DNA of 35,000 nucleotides from Glandiceps talaboti (taxonomy: Eukaryota; Hemichordata; Enteropneusta; Spengelidae): NCBI RefSeq assembly GCF_964340395.1, contig NC_135554.1:27483092-27518091 (forward strand), in the 5' to 3' direction. The position numbers and the translations under genes were made by a program. This document shows, piece by piece, positions 11,228-22,550 of the stretch (within the stretch, counting starts at the first letter, position 1; each line of letters begins with the position of its first letter). The notes under the pieces are model-generated. The model was not told where the DNA came from and made no database searches. It saw only the letters and a program-made list of their open reading frames with translations.

Positions 11228-12791
11228 CTACCATACAGTCTAGCTAGTAGTGTGATGTGTTTGCAATATGTACCATACAGTCCGGCTAGTGTGATGTGTT
11301 TGCAGTACGTACCATACAGTCTAGCTAGTGTGATGTGTTTGCAGTACGTAGCATACAGTCTAGCTAGTGTGATGTGTTTGCAGTACGTACCATACAGTCT
11401 AGCTAGTGTGATGTGTTTGCACTACGTACCATACAGCCTAGCTAGTGTGACGTGTTTGCAGTACGTACCATACAGTCTAGCTAGTGTGATGTGTCTGCAG
11501 TACGTACCATACAGTCTAGCTAGTGTGATGTGTTTGCAGTACGTACCATACAGTCTAGCTAGTGTGATGTGTCTGCAGTACGTACCATACAGTCTAGCTA
11601 GTGTGACGTGTTTGCAGTACGTACCATACAGTCTAGCTAGTGTGACGTGTTTGCAGTACGTACCATACAGTCTAGCTAGTGTGACGTGTTTGCAGTACGT
11701 ACCATACAGTCTAGCTGGTGTGATGTGTTTGCTGTACGTACCATACAGTCTAGCTAGTGTGATGTGTTTGCTGTACGTACCATACAGCCTAGCTAGTGTG
11801 ACGTGTTTGCAGTACGTACCATACAGTCTAGCTAGTGCGATGTGTCTGCAGTACGTACCATACAGTCTAGCTGGTGTGATGTGTTTGCAATACGTACCAT
11901 ACAGTCTAGCTAGTGTGACGTGTTTGCAGTACGTACCATACAGTCTAGCTGGTGTGATGTGTTTGCAGTACGTACCATACAGTCTAGCTAGTGTGACGTG
12001 TTTGCAGTACGTACCATACAGTCTAGCTAGTGTGATGTGTTTGCAGTACGTACCATACAGTCTAGCTAGTGTGACGTGTTTGCAGTACGTACCATACAGT
12101 CTAGCTAGTGTGATGTGTTTGCAGTACGTACCATACAGTCTAGCTAGTGTGATGTGTCTGCAGTACGTACCATACAGTCTAGCTAGTGTGACGTGTTTGC
12201 AGTACGTACCATACAGTCTAGCTAGTGTGACGTGTTTGCAGTACGTACCATACAGTCTAGCTGGTGTGATGTGTTTGCTGTACGTACCATACAGTCTAGC
12301 TAGTGTGATGTGTTTGCTGTACGTACCATACAGCCTAGCTAGTGTGACGTGTTTGCAGTACGTACCATACAGTCTAGCTAGTGCGATGTGTCTGCAGTAC
12401 GTACCATACAGTCTAGCTAGTGTGATGTGTTTGCACTACGTACCATACAGCCTAGCTAGTGTAATGTGTTTGCAGTACGTACCATACAGTCTAGCTAGTG
12501 TGAAGTGTTTGCACTACGTACCATACAGTCTAGCTGGTGTGATGTGTTTGCAATACGTACCATACAGTCTAGCTAGTGTGATGTGTCTGCAGTACGTACC
12601 ATACAGTCTAGCTAGTGTGATGTGTTTGCAGTATGTACCATACAGTCTAGCTAGTGTGATGTGTTTGTAGTACGTACCATACAGCCTAGCTAGTGTGATG
12701 TGTTCGCAGTACTTACCATACAGTCTAGCTAGTGTGATGTGTTTACAGTATGTACCATACAGCCTAGCTAGTGTGATGTGTTTGCAACATG
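11228..12791. repeat. 39-bp minisatellite, about 40 units
   Basis: Units contain the sub-motifs TACCATACAGTCTAGCTAG, GTGATGTG and TTGCAGTACG; each carries the palindromes CTAGCTAG and GTACGTAC. The first unit is 42 bp (an extra AGT). Because 39 is divisible by three, one plus-strand frame stays open from 11171 to a TAG at 12668-12670 (499 codons, repeat YVPYSLASVMCLQ). Unit differences in that frame include many amino-acid changes (M/T, S/G, Q/L/H, V/A), so I see no sign of coding constraint. Three or so more units follow the stop. A four-unit variant block starting at 11711 recurs at 12257, exactly 14 units later. Confidence 0.95.
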
Positions 12792-12972
12792 TACACTGTT
12801 ATTACATCATATACTAGTAAGTCGTCATGAGTAATAGTCCAACACAAATATTGTGCATGACCCTAAAGTTCAGCAGTAAAGTCTGTAGTCAACTCAGTGG
12901 CACAGACTGAGGCGACGTCGAGTACACATCTTCTGTGTAGTATAATTTGATTGATTTTTCGATGCAACATCG

Positions 12973-12993
12973 ACAGTCTGTTGTCATGGAAAC
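12973..12993 (+). promoter_or_regulatory. RFX X-box-like motif, copy 1 of a pair
   Basis: GTTGTCATGGAAAC at 12980-12993 fits RYYNYYATRRNRAC. With the preceding ACAGTC it matches the sequence at 13175-13195 at 19 of 21 positions. Confidence 0.45.
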
Positions 12994-13174
12994 ATATTGA
13001 AATGTGATGTTCATGTCATGCTTATGTTGTGTTATGAATTCTCCATTATTCATCGTGAAGTTGAAAACAAAGTGACATGGCGTGGGGCTTGAAAACGATA
13101 AGTGGATGCAGACATCTTAATACTTACATATCTCAGTTCCATTCTCTGTTTCAATTTTGAAAGATGGGGCAGCA

Positions 13175-13195
13175 ACAGTCGGTTGCCATGGAAAC
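13175..13195 (+). promoter_or_regulatory. RFX X-box-like motif, copy 2 of a pair
   Basis: GTTGCCATGGAAAC at 13182-13195 is close to the classical RFX optimum (GTTGCCATGGCAAC, one difference). It is preceded by ACAGTC, as in copy 1, 202 bp upstream. Confidence 0.5.
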
Positions 13196-13390
13196 TGATC
13201 TCACTAAGGAGCCCCACTTACACTTCAGAGAACAGAGGCATGCATGAATAGAGCGGTAAATTAGATAGGAGATATAAATATGAACCAAGCATCTATGGCT
13301 TTGGACTAAGGTGTACTCATTGTTATTTCTACAAACACTAGCGCTTCTTCACGTGACCCAAATCGTGAGAAATTGAGAAGTCCACGAATG

Positions 13391-13404
13391 GTTGCTTTGG
13401 CGAC
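13391..13404 (+). promoter_or_regulatory. Weaker RFX half-site pair
   Basis: GTTGCTTTGGCGAC has a perfect left half-site (GTTRCY), a two-base spacer and a right half-site with one mismatch to RGYAAC. It is the third RFX-like site within 430 bp. Confidence 0.25.
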
Positions 13405-15217
13405 CATTCGTTATGTTAAAGCAATATTTCACAATTTATCGAACACTTCTCTCACTTTAAGCGATCACCTAATTTATGGTAAAACACACAGATGGTGATA
13501 TGGGAATTTGACCCAAGTATATATTACATTAAAATCATTTTCGATTTATATTATTTTGTGTGTCATCACTTAAATATACACGTACAGTCACGATTAAACC
13601 ATCGAGATTTATCTATTTTATAACTGGAAAAGAACACGTAGTTTGTCCACAGCTTGGACAATCATTAATTTTACAAATAATAATGGGTAAATTTATGAAC
13701 ACGTGACACTTTCCTTTCTGTTTTTATGGTGGTTGTAGTAACATATGCACTAGCATACGATACCTGTATGTATTTGAATGGAAAGTATTTGATGACTGTA
13801 TTCGGCATGATCCATGACAAAGTGTTAATAAATGATGTACTATAACTACATACTGCCTGATCTCCTATTGCTATACATTGTTTGGACAGTACATTATATA
13901 GTCGTTAGCCCACTTGTGTTTTGTAAAGCCAATGTTAAGATCTGATATACGACCAACGTTAAAATGATGACCATGATCAATTAAACCATCTCGTAAAAAA
14001 GTTGAGTCGGAGTTTCAACAAGTTGTACCTCTGACCCTATTATTAGCCCCATAAACGTGATGCGAACGAACTTCTTGATTTCGAAAATATTTGTTTTCCA
14101 CACTCGTCGACCTTGTGTAGAGGTTTGCCCTTTAAGTCGTGTAGCCTCGTTAGTAGACCATGATGTTTTTTTTCCATTCTTTATTTGAACACAATACACA
14201 GTTGTTTTCTCGTATGAGAAATGATAACCAAAGTGAGTGTAATTGCAAAACAGTCGGTTGAATGCTAAAATGCCTTAGGGAACTACTAGTAACTGGGGTG
14301 GGAACCAAAGGACAACGTTTCCCTTACATGAACCAAAAATGAATTACTAAGTTATAACATGTGAATATTTAAGTGACTAAAAAACTCCCCATAAACTGGT
14401 ACCAGTCTACCTCGTACTAAAACTCAAAGTCATCTTTATCAGTTAAAATCACCCGGTTCCCCAAAAGATGCCAAATAGTACTTGTTGCGGTTACTGTAGC
14501 TCGGCACAAAGTCGAACTTTACCGAGATATGCCGAGTCCAAAATACACAACACAACATTCTTTAAAATAGTAATGAAATGCCAAACTTTGAGCTTGCATC
14601 GCAATCAAAGATGTTGTCATTGCTTTCAAATAGATAATCTTTTGCTCGATCTACAATGACAAAAAACAAAGAAAATTATAAACAATGGCATTTTAAAAAG
14701 ACAATAGTGACTGTACTGCAAGACAGACAAATAAGATGGTGATTTCTTACTTGTTTCTTACTTGTCTCTGACTGCAACAACATAGTATAACAATAGCGTC
14801 GTTAACAATAAGGGCACATGCTGGTCACGAGACCTTTCTCCCTAGAAATAACTTGAGAATATGCGTAAAGTATGAATTTGCTAATTTATTGCAACCTACT
14901 TACTATCAGATCATTTAGGAAACAGTTGATCTAAACTGAAAATGTAGGGCAAGTGTCAAGTATTGTCAACTGTTGTCAACTATTATATGTGATATTAAAT
15001 CGACAATCACCCCAGTAGCGGTGTTATTTAGACGAACAAACATACAATAGTACAATTGTAACATGTAACATAAACTTTTGACACGCAGCCGCTTACCACT
15101 TCATTCGTAAACCCTAATTACGACTATCACAAATCATCACCAGGCGAGTCAATGTACACTTCTCCGGTACTTAAATATAAAGTGTTGACGATATCCGTGC
15201 TGCGTTGTCCACAGTTT

Positions 15218-15225
15218 TGACGTCA
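15218..15225. promoter_or_regulatory. Palindromic CRE (TGACGTCA)
   Basis: An exact CREB/ATF octamer in otherwise featureless DNA. It is weak evidence alone. Confidence 0.2.
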
Positions 15226-17038
15226 CAGGCATACCAACAACTATGTACCATACAACAATGGATAACAAGAATCATTAGGAGGAGAGATACTAAGAAAAGG
15301 ACGGAAAACAAGGGGAAAATTAACTGCTAAAAATAGACGTTGTGTAAAGTAGTTCGGCGCCGAATACTCAAACACTGATTTGCAAGTGGTACATTGACGT
15401 GTTTTTATCAAATAACGCTTTATCAATGGGATGGACTTGAAAGGTGATTAAGAATTGAAATACATTTTGATAAGAAATCTAATAGTCAAATTATATCAAG
15501 TAGGTTTTGAACACAACACAGACTCTGTATCAGAGAGAATCAAAAGGTCTTTGTATCATAAACCATTGTATGCCGTGGTTGTGACAGTCAGTCCGCAGGC
15601 ATTTGATAATTAGCCCGTAGACAATGACCATTTATCACTCTGCAATATTCGACTGGCAAATGTTAACTACCTCCGTTGATGCAATTGTAACATTCAATAA
15701 TAAACGGGTGTGATTTGCGTCAATTCTATCAACTTACAAACCAGGTACAAAAACTATACGTTATTGGTTTGTGTACAGCTGTCGCAGCTACTGTTGTGTT
15801 GGCAAACAGACGTCATAAATAGTATGAATACGTTAAATAGTAAATCAACGAATAATACATGTAATGAAACTGTATTCCAGCAATTCTGTGTTCTATACCG
15901 ACTTGTCATACACCAGAATATAGTACTGTAACCGCATAAACTGAATTTTATGTACGAAAAGAAATATTCCATTTGAGTTTTATGTGAATGGAACGCTCAT
16001 CTCAGGAGTGAATTCGTTACGTTGGTAAAGACAACATACACAATAGTTGAAATCAAGAAATGTCCAACATGTATAACAATCCTGTATTTATTAATTCTTT
16101 CTTAAAACATGTAGATCTAGTTCAAAACAAGATTGAAGAAAAATTACGGGCTGTTTTTACAAAACGAGTGCCTGTACTACGAAATGAAAATGAGTGCAAC
16201 GTGTATTATCATACAACTATTTTTCTTGGATACTTACTAGTTGTAGTATGTTTAGCCGATCTAATAGTATTTGGCAGTGAGAACATTTTATATTACTTGC
16301 AGTATTTCATCATATCGGTAACTTAGTTGATGAAGCATGTCATTGAGACCTTTAATCTATAAATATACAATTGTGTAATTGTAGCAATTTCGAGAATTTA
16401 ATTTACATTTGACACGTGTCAATCAAACAACAGTTTCAATGTAAAAAAAAACCGTGGGACAAACAGAACAATTTCTACTAGGTTGACTGCCTACCAATGT
16501 CAGCATATTAGATTATCCCAACCATTCATTCATGCGAAAAAAGACGAAACGATAAAAAATGTACTATAGTAAGAATAGATATATCATTTTGTATTTTAGT
16601 AGATTCTTTTCCTCTTGTCTGTACCATCCTATCAGGTACCATAGAGGACTAAACGACACGATGTATCTTATCTTCTACAATTCGCCTTAATGAGACATTG
16701 ATATTGAAAGTTAATAGATGATTGAAATAAGATGATTGAACAGATTAATTATGTAAACAAGAGAGATGAGGGTGGGTGGCCTCGACTGAGTTGTCAATTA
16801 GTATTATCTCTGAGATTAAAGATACAATAACTCATCAACAGGTGTTATGGTATTATGTTTAACAGCACGAATGTACGTAACTCTCGTCCATATGTATTGC
16901 GAGACACACGATATCGTAACTAGCCTGTAATGTTGACCTCGTCCAAGAATTTTTTCCTTACTTTGACATTTTGTTTGTCGATGTATTTTTCTTGTGGGAA
17001 TTCAGTCAGTTGACGACACGAACAACGACGACAGTGGT

Positions 17039-17040
17039 GG

Positions 17041-17081
<41 letters not shown>
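17039..17081. repeat. (GAT)n microsatellite
   Basis: About 14 uninterrupted GAT units directly abut the 38-bp minisatellite that follows. Confidence 0.95.
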
Positions 17082-17082
<1 letters not shown>

Positions 17083-17445
17083 CTAGGAAAACACCATGGA
17101 TTATGACTATGGTCATTATACTAGGAAAACACCATGGATTATGACTATGGTCATTATACTAGGAAAACACCATGGATTATGACTATGGCCATTATACTAG
17201 GAAAACACCATGGATTATGACTATGGCCATTATACTAGGAAAACACCATGGATTATATGACTATGGTCATTATACTAGGAAAACACCATGGATTATGACT
17301 ATGGCCATTATACTAGGAAAACACCATGGATTATGACTATGGCCATTATACTAGGAAAACACCATGGATTATGACTATGGCCATTATACTAGGAAAACAC
17401 CATGGGTTATGACTATGGCCATTATACTAGGAAAACACCATGGAT
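17082..17445. repeat. 38-bp minisatellite, ten units
   Basis: Units start ACTAGGAAAACACCATGGAT at 17082, 17120, 17158, 17196, 17234, 17274, 17312, 17350, 17388 and 17426. The fifth has a 2-bp insertion (40 bp) and the last is partial. Each has the palindrome CCATGG. A GGTC/GGCC variant separates early from later units. The period is not divisible by three, so frames through it rotate and the short plus-strand frame from 17364 is not credible as a gene. Confidence 0.95.
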
Positions 17446-20400
17446 GGTATGATGAATATGACAATTATCATAATTACCTACCATACACTGTAGTGGTAAC
17501 AGAGTGCCATTGTGTATTTTGCAATTTGCGATTAGAAATTGCTTTTTGTCATAGGGGTGGTCGTGATCAAGTAAACATTTACAACGAACTACGGTCAGCA
17601 AACAATATGGCCCGCTTTACATTCTCTATTTCATTATATACATAACTCTACGATTTCCAGTGTCAACAACTGATAGCGAAAATGAAGCATGTCCTGCAAA
17701 AAATACGACATGAAATAACAATAGCTCCTATTTATTACATATTCAATCTCTATTTATTTTCCTCAGCTCGAAACACAAACAGTTATACAACAACAAGTTT
17801 ACATTTGCATTGACGCATTCTTTTCAAGTATTTTCACTTGCGACGACGAATTTCCTCAAGTGCTATTCAATATTTTCCTTTGTACTACTTCATTTGTTAA
17901 GAGGTGTGCGTTATTTTTCCCCTCATTTAATGAGAATGAAAGGAAGTGTTTGCTGTCTCGAAGGACTTTCCTTCTAGTACATTCAAAGTTGATGAAATAA
18001 CTCATTCCAATATATACTTATGAACGTTTGCTGACAAACATCTGGTCTGGTTAAACTACTTCTGTTAAAGGATGTCTACATGTATGATCGATGCTTTGTT
18101 TGCATACATGGTTTATGAATGGTCGCCGTGGTATGAGTAATCATTCCTCCACTAGAAGTACTTGAACAAACGTGGCGGTTGCATTTTTATGATTTTTTTG
18201 TTAAATTCATTATTAATCTCACAACAAATGATTACAAATTGAAAAGTATGTTTATTTCTACTATTGTGGTCTAAAATATAAAAACGAAATATGTTTAGAA
18301 GTTAGAGAAGAACATGAATTTGTGTTCAAAATTTTGGCGGAATGTAGGTAGAAACAGGATGAACCGATTAACATCTAATATTTAATTGTCATTCTCCGTA
18401 GTCGAGACACTAACATAAGAACAGTGAACCCTTTGACACATGTTTTAATATAACAGACTTTCGGGACTGTACCACTCTAGGTTGGAATTTTTCCAAGTTT
18501 ATAACACTGAGCCGCTTGAGTTATGAAAAAATTGATTGAATGTTTAAGTCACGAGCCGTGCTTCAAAATTTTCTGAACGTTAATTGTTTCCATAATATTA
18601 ACAATAATGGTCCATCGTTCAGGAACCTTTTCAGTTTATGGAATTGCTTACTAATATATGGTCACACACGGTTACGATTTGCTAACCAGTATTTAGTTTA
18701 CTGGACTGTTCTAAAGAAAACTTGTAATATATGACATTTCTTGTAAACAAATAAAACGTAGAAAACGTGATCTGCAGACAGGAAAAATGATTCGAATGGA
18801 CACAAAGGGGTGTCTCGTGATATCTATGGTGTCATGTGAGGGACCAAGTAGGGTTGATATCATTGCAGCCAAATTTCACGTGCAAGCAACAAAAGATCCA
18901 TAAACATAGGACAGTAAAATATAATTAATTTGGAAGGGTAAATTGAAAACGAATGATACGACTGTTCTGTTAATCCTTGGAACCATAAATAATATATTCT
19001 CCATCCATAAATACAGACACTGAAGTTACGGGACGTGCTTTTTTGAGGTTTTGTCAGATAAGACGTTTGTTATATTGCGTTCAGTTCAGTCAGTCCAAAC
19101 CTTAAAGTTGAAATAAATGACGGAATATAAAAAAACATATATTATAATCATTCAAAGGATTCAAGTATTTTTTACTTCAAACCGTGAAACTTAACACTTT
19201 ACTCACAATCAGTGATTGACAATATTCCTTAATTAAAAAAAATCATGTATATATTTACACGTTTTACAGTAACCCTTGGCAACTTACACCGCATAACTCA
19301 GGGAATGGTTGTTGTGGAGTCAACACCCTAACTAACCGTGACGTCATGACAACAGTAAGCATTCTACCTTCACCTTGATGGAAGACATGCCACAATCCAC
19401 TGAGTATCGGTGGTAATATCATTTTCCGGTGAACTGGACAAATATTGCAAGTGAACACTTGAATCACACTATATTTCCCCAAAGGAGATTAACTATGTGA
19501 AGCTCACAGAAGTCATTGTAAAGCTCGAATGAACTCGTTCTGACTGAGAACAAATCCTAAAAACAAAACAAACAAAACACGTTACAATACTTCGATTGTC
19601 TTTACATCTCATTATATCTAAACACAGTTCATCTTAGTTTAAGTAAATCAAACATTGTGTCATAACAGTCTAGTTCGTCTCCAGGAATCGTTCAAGTATC
19701 GATTCATCTCAGGTCGTGTGATGGAATGTCAACCCGTCAACAGCGCTCTTTTAAGCATAGACAGACATTTCAAATTTTCAAAGTTCATTAACAGGCACAT
19801 AGTATCGAACCTGACCCATCCACGTGCCTTCACTATGTAAAACAGCAACGGTCTTTTATTAATTGACCATTAGATTTTCCCTAGATTCCTGGATATTAGC
19901 TATTCCAGGAGAAAGACGAGTGGAAGGCTAATGAGAAAAAATGGTCAGTAAATATTCCTGTATCGAAGTATACTCAACACCTAAGAATATATAACATCTC
20001 TTCATTTTAAGGGTATCCACATGAGTTGTTCATCTTAATGAAATTCGTCAAGTACCTTTATCAACTGCCGACTCCGTTTCCATGAGTCCTTGAAGTATCC
20101 ATTCATCTGTGCCAATGTGACGGAATGTCCGACCCTCATGTTACACGAAGGTCCAAAGTACTAGTGAACCAAACTGTTCTTTGTGTAGATATTTACCCTA
20201 CAACAAAGTAACGATGGTTTGCGATTTTACGAATATGTCCTGATTTGACCAAAGGATGCACTTTAAAACTGCACTAGCTGCAACTGTGACGTTTTAGTCA
20301 TCAATTAACCAAAGGTACTTAAAAGGACGTTGTACCTTTAATTAGGGATCGATTTTATCCATAGATGGTGAAGTGACAGGTATAAAAAATATTTGTTGCA

Positions 20401-20470
20401 CAATGGGTCTATAGCAACAGTAATAAAGTTATGTAATATACCATGCCACAGCAGCCTCTGTCGAGGAACA
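17446..20470. other. Non-coding DNA, no gene seen
   Basis: Only short frames occur, with no domains, tRNA-like B boxes or transposon proteins. One CRE lies at 19339. Confidence 0.6.
19339..19346. promoter_or_regulatory. Palindromic CRE (TGACGTCA)
   Basis: An exact octamer, followed at once by TGACAAC so that it overlaps a near X-box (one mismatch). Its context as a regulatory site is unproven. Confidence 0.25.
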
Positions 20471-20497
20471 CCATATCATATCATATCATATCATATT
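20471..20497. repeat. (CATAT)n pentanucleotide repeat
   Basis: About five CATAT units immediately precede the hairpin-rich segment. Confidence 0.85.
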
Positions 20498-20501
20498 CAT
20501 A

Positions 20502-20921
20502 ATCACAGCCTCGTACATGGATTTAAACTCCAATAACGCCTGTGGCTGTGATTGTAAACATAAATCTTGAGCGAAAGCTCAGTTTTGAATCACATGTTAC
20601 TTTGACTTGCCTCGACACCTATATATGGTAGTGCTCATTAAATATTGAATATCGAGGCACACACAGTCATGTAGCTTCAGTCACAGCGATCACCGTGTGT
20701 TATTTCACGGTGTGTGTCATGAACTCAATTGATGTGTTCTGGTAGAGGCACTAAATTATATATAATTTTAGGGTTCGTGCCGTAAAAGGTAAGTTACGCG
20801 TTATATCCCCCATTATATCAACAGCATTCTCGCAAACCAGAGCTGTAATTTCTTACGCGACCCTGCGAAATAACGCCCATTAGCGGCGCGTTTTGGACGG
20901 TGCCGTAAAAGAGGCTGTGGT
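20502..20921. mobile_element. Candidate MITE or foldback element with TA target duplication
   Basis: The ends ATCACAGCCTC (20502-20512) and GAGGCTGTGGT (20911-20921) are inverted repeats at 10 of 11 positions and both are flanked by TA, the target duplication of Tc1/mariner-type transposons. Inside are arms AATCACAGCC/GGCTGTGATT (20501-20510, 20544-20553), TGAGC-GAAA-GCTCA (20568-20581), TGCCTCGA/TCGAGGCA (20608-20615, 20652-20659), CACCGTG/CACGGTG (20691-20712) and a 16-bp AT palindrome (20753-20768). GTGCCGTAAAAG occurs twice (20777, 20900). There is no coding capacity. The terminal repeats are short, so chance or a structured non-mobile element remains possible. Confidence 0.35.
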
Positions 20922-21464
20922 TAACGACGATGGTCTACAGCCACATACACAAGTTTACCTATAGATTATCCAATACACCTCATGGTGTATACTGTTGAGA
21001 GTCAATCGTTATATTTAACAGAACTATTTCAAAATATGGCCCAGTTGCAGCTACATAGTACAATAAATGTTGCATTATTTATGGTTTGTAATTTAGGAAA
21101 TGACACTAGGTATTTAGATGATAGTTAGATTACATATGTAGACATTCTTAAGTCTTATAATCTCTTCAATCACGTTACTTTTTCTTTGCATCCAAACAAA
21201 TTTTGTCATGAAAAAATGATGCTGAAAAAGTCACAGCCTAACACATATCGACCTTTCTTTGTTCTTATTGATTCCTTTTATTTGGGTTGAAACTCGTCAT
21301 TTTGTTTGTGATGTGTACTATTGCGTATGCTCTGGTTTGCTTCATCCCACACATCCTTCCCTTCCAACCCCTTCCCTCTAAAGCATATTGGAGGGTGGGT
21401 TGATGGATACTGCATGTCAGCGTTTATCGACATAGGAACCCATGAATGAATTAGCTAGTGAGAT

Positions 21465-21506
21465 GGTGAAACCTCAGACCACTTCGTTAGTGGTCTGAGG
21501 TGAAAC
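21465..21506. other. Perfect 13-bp hairpin inside an 8-bp direct repeat
   Basis: ACCTCAGACCACT (21471-21483) and AGTGGTCTGAGGT (21489-21501) are perfect reverse complements around the loop TCGTT. GGTGAAAC occurs directly repeated at 21465-21472 and 21499-21506. It could be a transcribed stem-loop, a transposon end or a small palindromic insertion with target duplication. Confidence 0.6.
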
Positions 21507-22168
21507 TAACTGTAGGAAAGCATACATTAGAATATTAAGCTTGAAAGTACACATGAAAATACTGGCTTAGCTGTAGGAAAGTAAACTAGAAACCAAAGGC
21601 TTAGCTCTAAAAAAAGTCAACAGGTTTTTCCATACCACTCAGACAGAAAGGTCAATATTTTCCCCTGTTAATATATATAGAATGTTTTTATCCGCTATTC
21701 ATGAATATGAAAGAGATTGTCTGAGCTAGTTTAAGTAACTGGGTGAACTATACCGTGAATAATCGTGATATTAATATTGATTTTGTCCCTAGAGACCCAC
21801 AACAAGGAACAATCGACGGGTTGTCATGTACAAACTACAGCGGCTATTTGTCTACCAGTAGAACATATCTTTCAAAAGTGTTTATAAAGTCCACATTTAT
21901 TGTTGTTAGTTAGTCTTATAGCAGCGGATAATGTATTACATCTTACATCTCCAGGGACGATAAGTGCTATGATGCTAAAATGCATAAGTCGGCAACTGAC
22001 TTTAATGTGTTTAACGAGTCGCCAGTATTGGCCCTTACAACGACACATGAATATCAAATAAATACCAAATATACGACCAGTGTTGTCATATCTTTTTCTA
22101 CGATAAGAGAACAACAAAAGAGTACTTGTAGTGCTCAAAATTGGCAAATAGCCTAGAATAGAAGTGTG

Positions 22169-22180
22169 CCCCCCCCCCCC
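22169..22180. repeat. C12 homopolymer
   Basis: Twelve consecutive C bases. The exact length is uncertain because homopolymers are error-prone. Confidence 0.85.
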
Positions 22181-22334
22181 GTGACAGTCAACGTGACATT
22201 CTCTTGTCATGGTGATTAGTAACACATTTGAGAGCCATCGCTCAGTGTGGTCACATCAATCGCAGTCAAATTTATGCATTTAGAATTATTATTATGAGTT
22301 GAGAGTTGAGTTTGATAACTTGAAAACCAGGCGC

Positions 22335-22348
22335 GTCGTCATAGCAAT
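22335..22348 (-). promoter_or_regulatory. RFX X-box-like motif (minus strand)
   Basis: Read on the minus strand, ATTGCTATGACGAC fits RYYNYYATRRNRAC. It lies just before the (TA)n tract; no gene start is near. Confidence 0.25.
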
Positions 22349-22375
22349 TAGATAACCTTTATAAAGCTGGTACTG

Positions 22376-22505
<130 letters not shown>

Positions 22506-22550
22506 TTTGCAACTGCCATGACTTAAGTTTATACATTGTACAGGTATGAA

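Larger units (their letters stand above)
12794..17038. other. Non-coding DNA, no gene seen
   Basis: Only short frames occur; the longest ATG-initiated one worth naming (16060-16326, 88 codons) is judged chance. X-box-like sites near 13 kb and a CRE at 15218 are listed separately. It could be intergenic DNA or intron. Confidence 0.55.

Noticed and set aside
11228-12791. Minisatellites as CRISPR arrays
   Set aside because: Units are contiguous with no unique spacers, and the context is eukaryotic.
16060-16326. 88-codon ATG frame with a hydrophobic stretch that could be a membrane segment
   Set aside because: Composition is that of the surrounding AT-rich DNA, and there is no supporting splice or poly(A) context; a hydrophobic run is expected from AT-rich sequence.
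21872-22225. 117-codon minus-strand frame
   Set aside because: It runs through the C12 homopolymer (GGGG residues) and has no family features.
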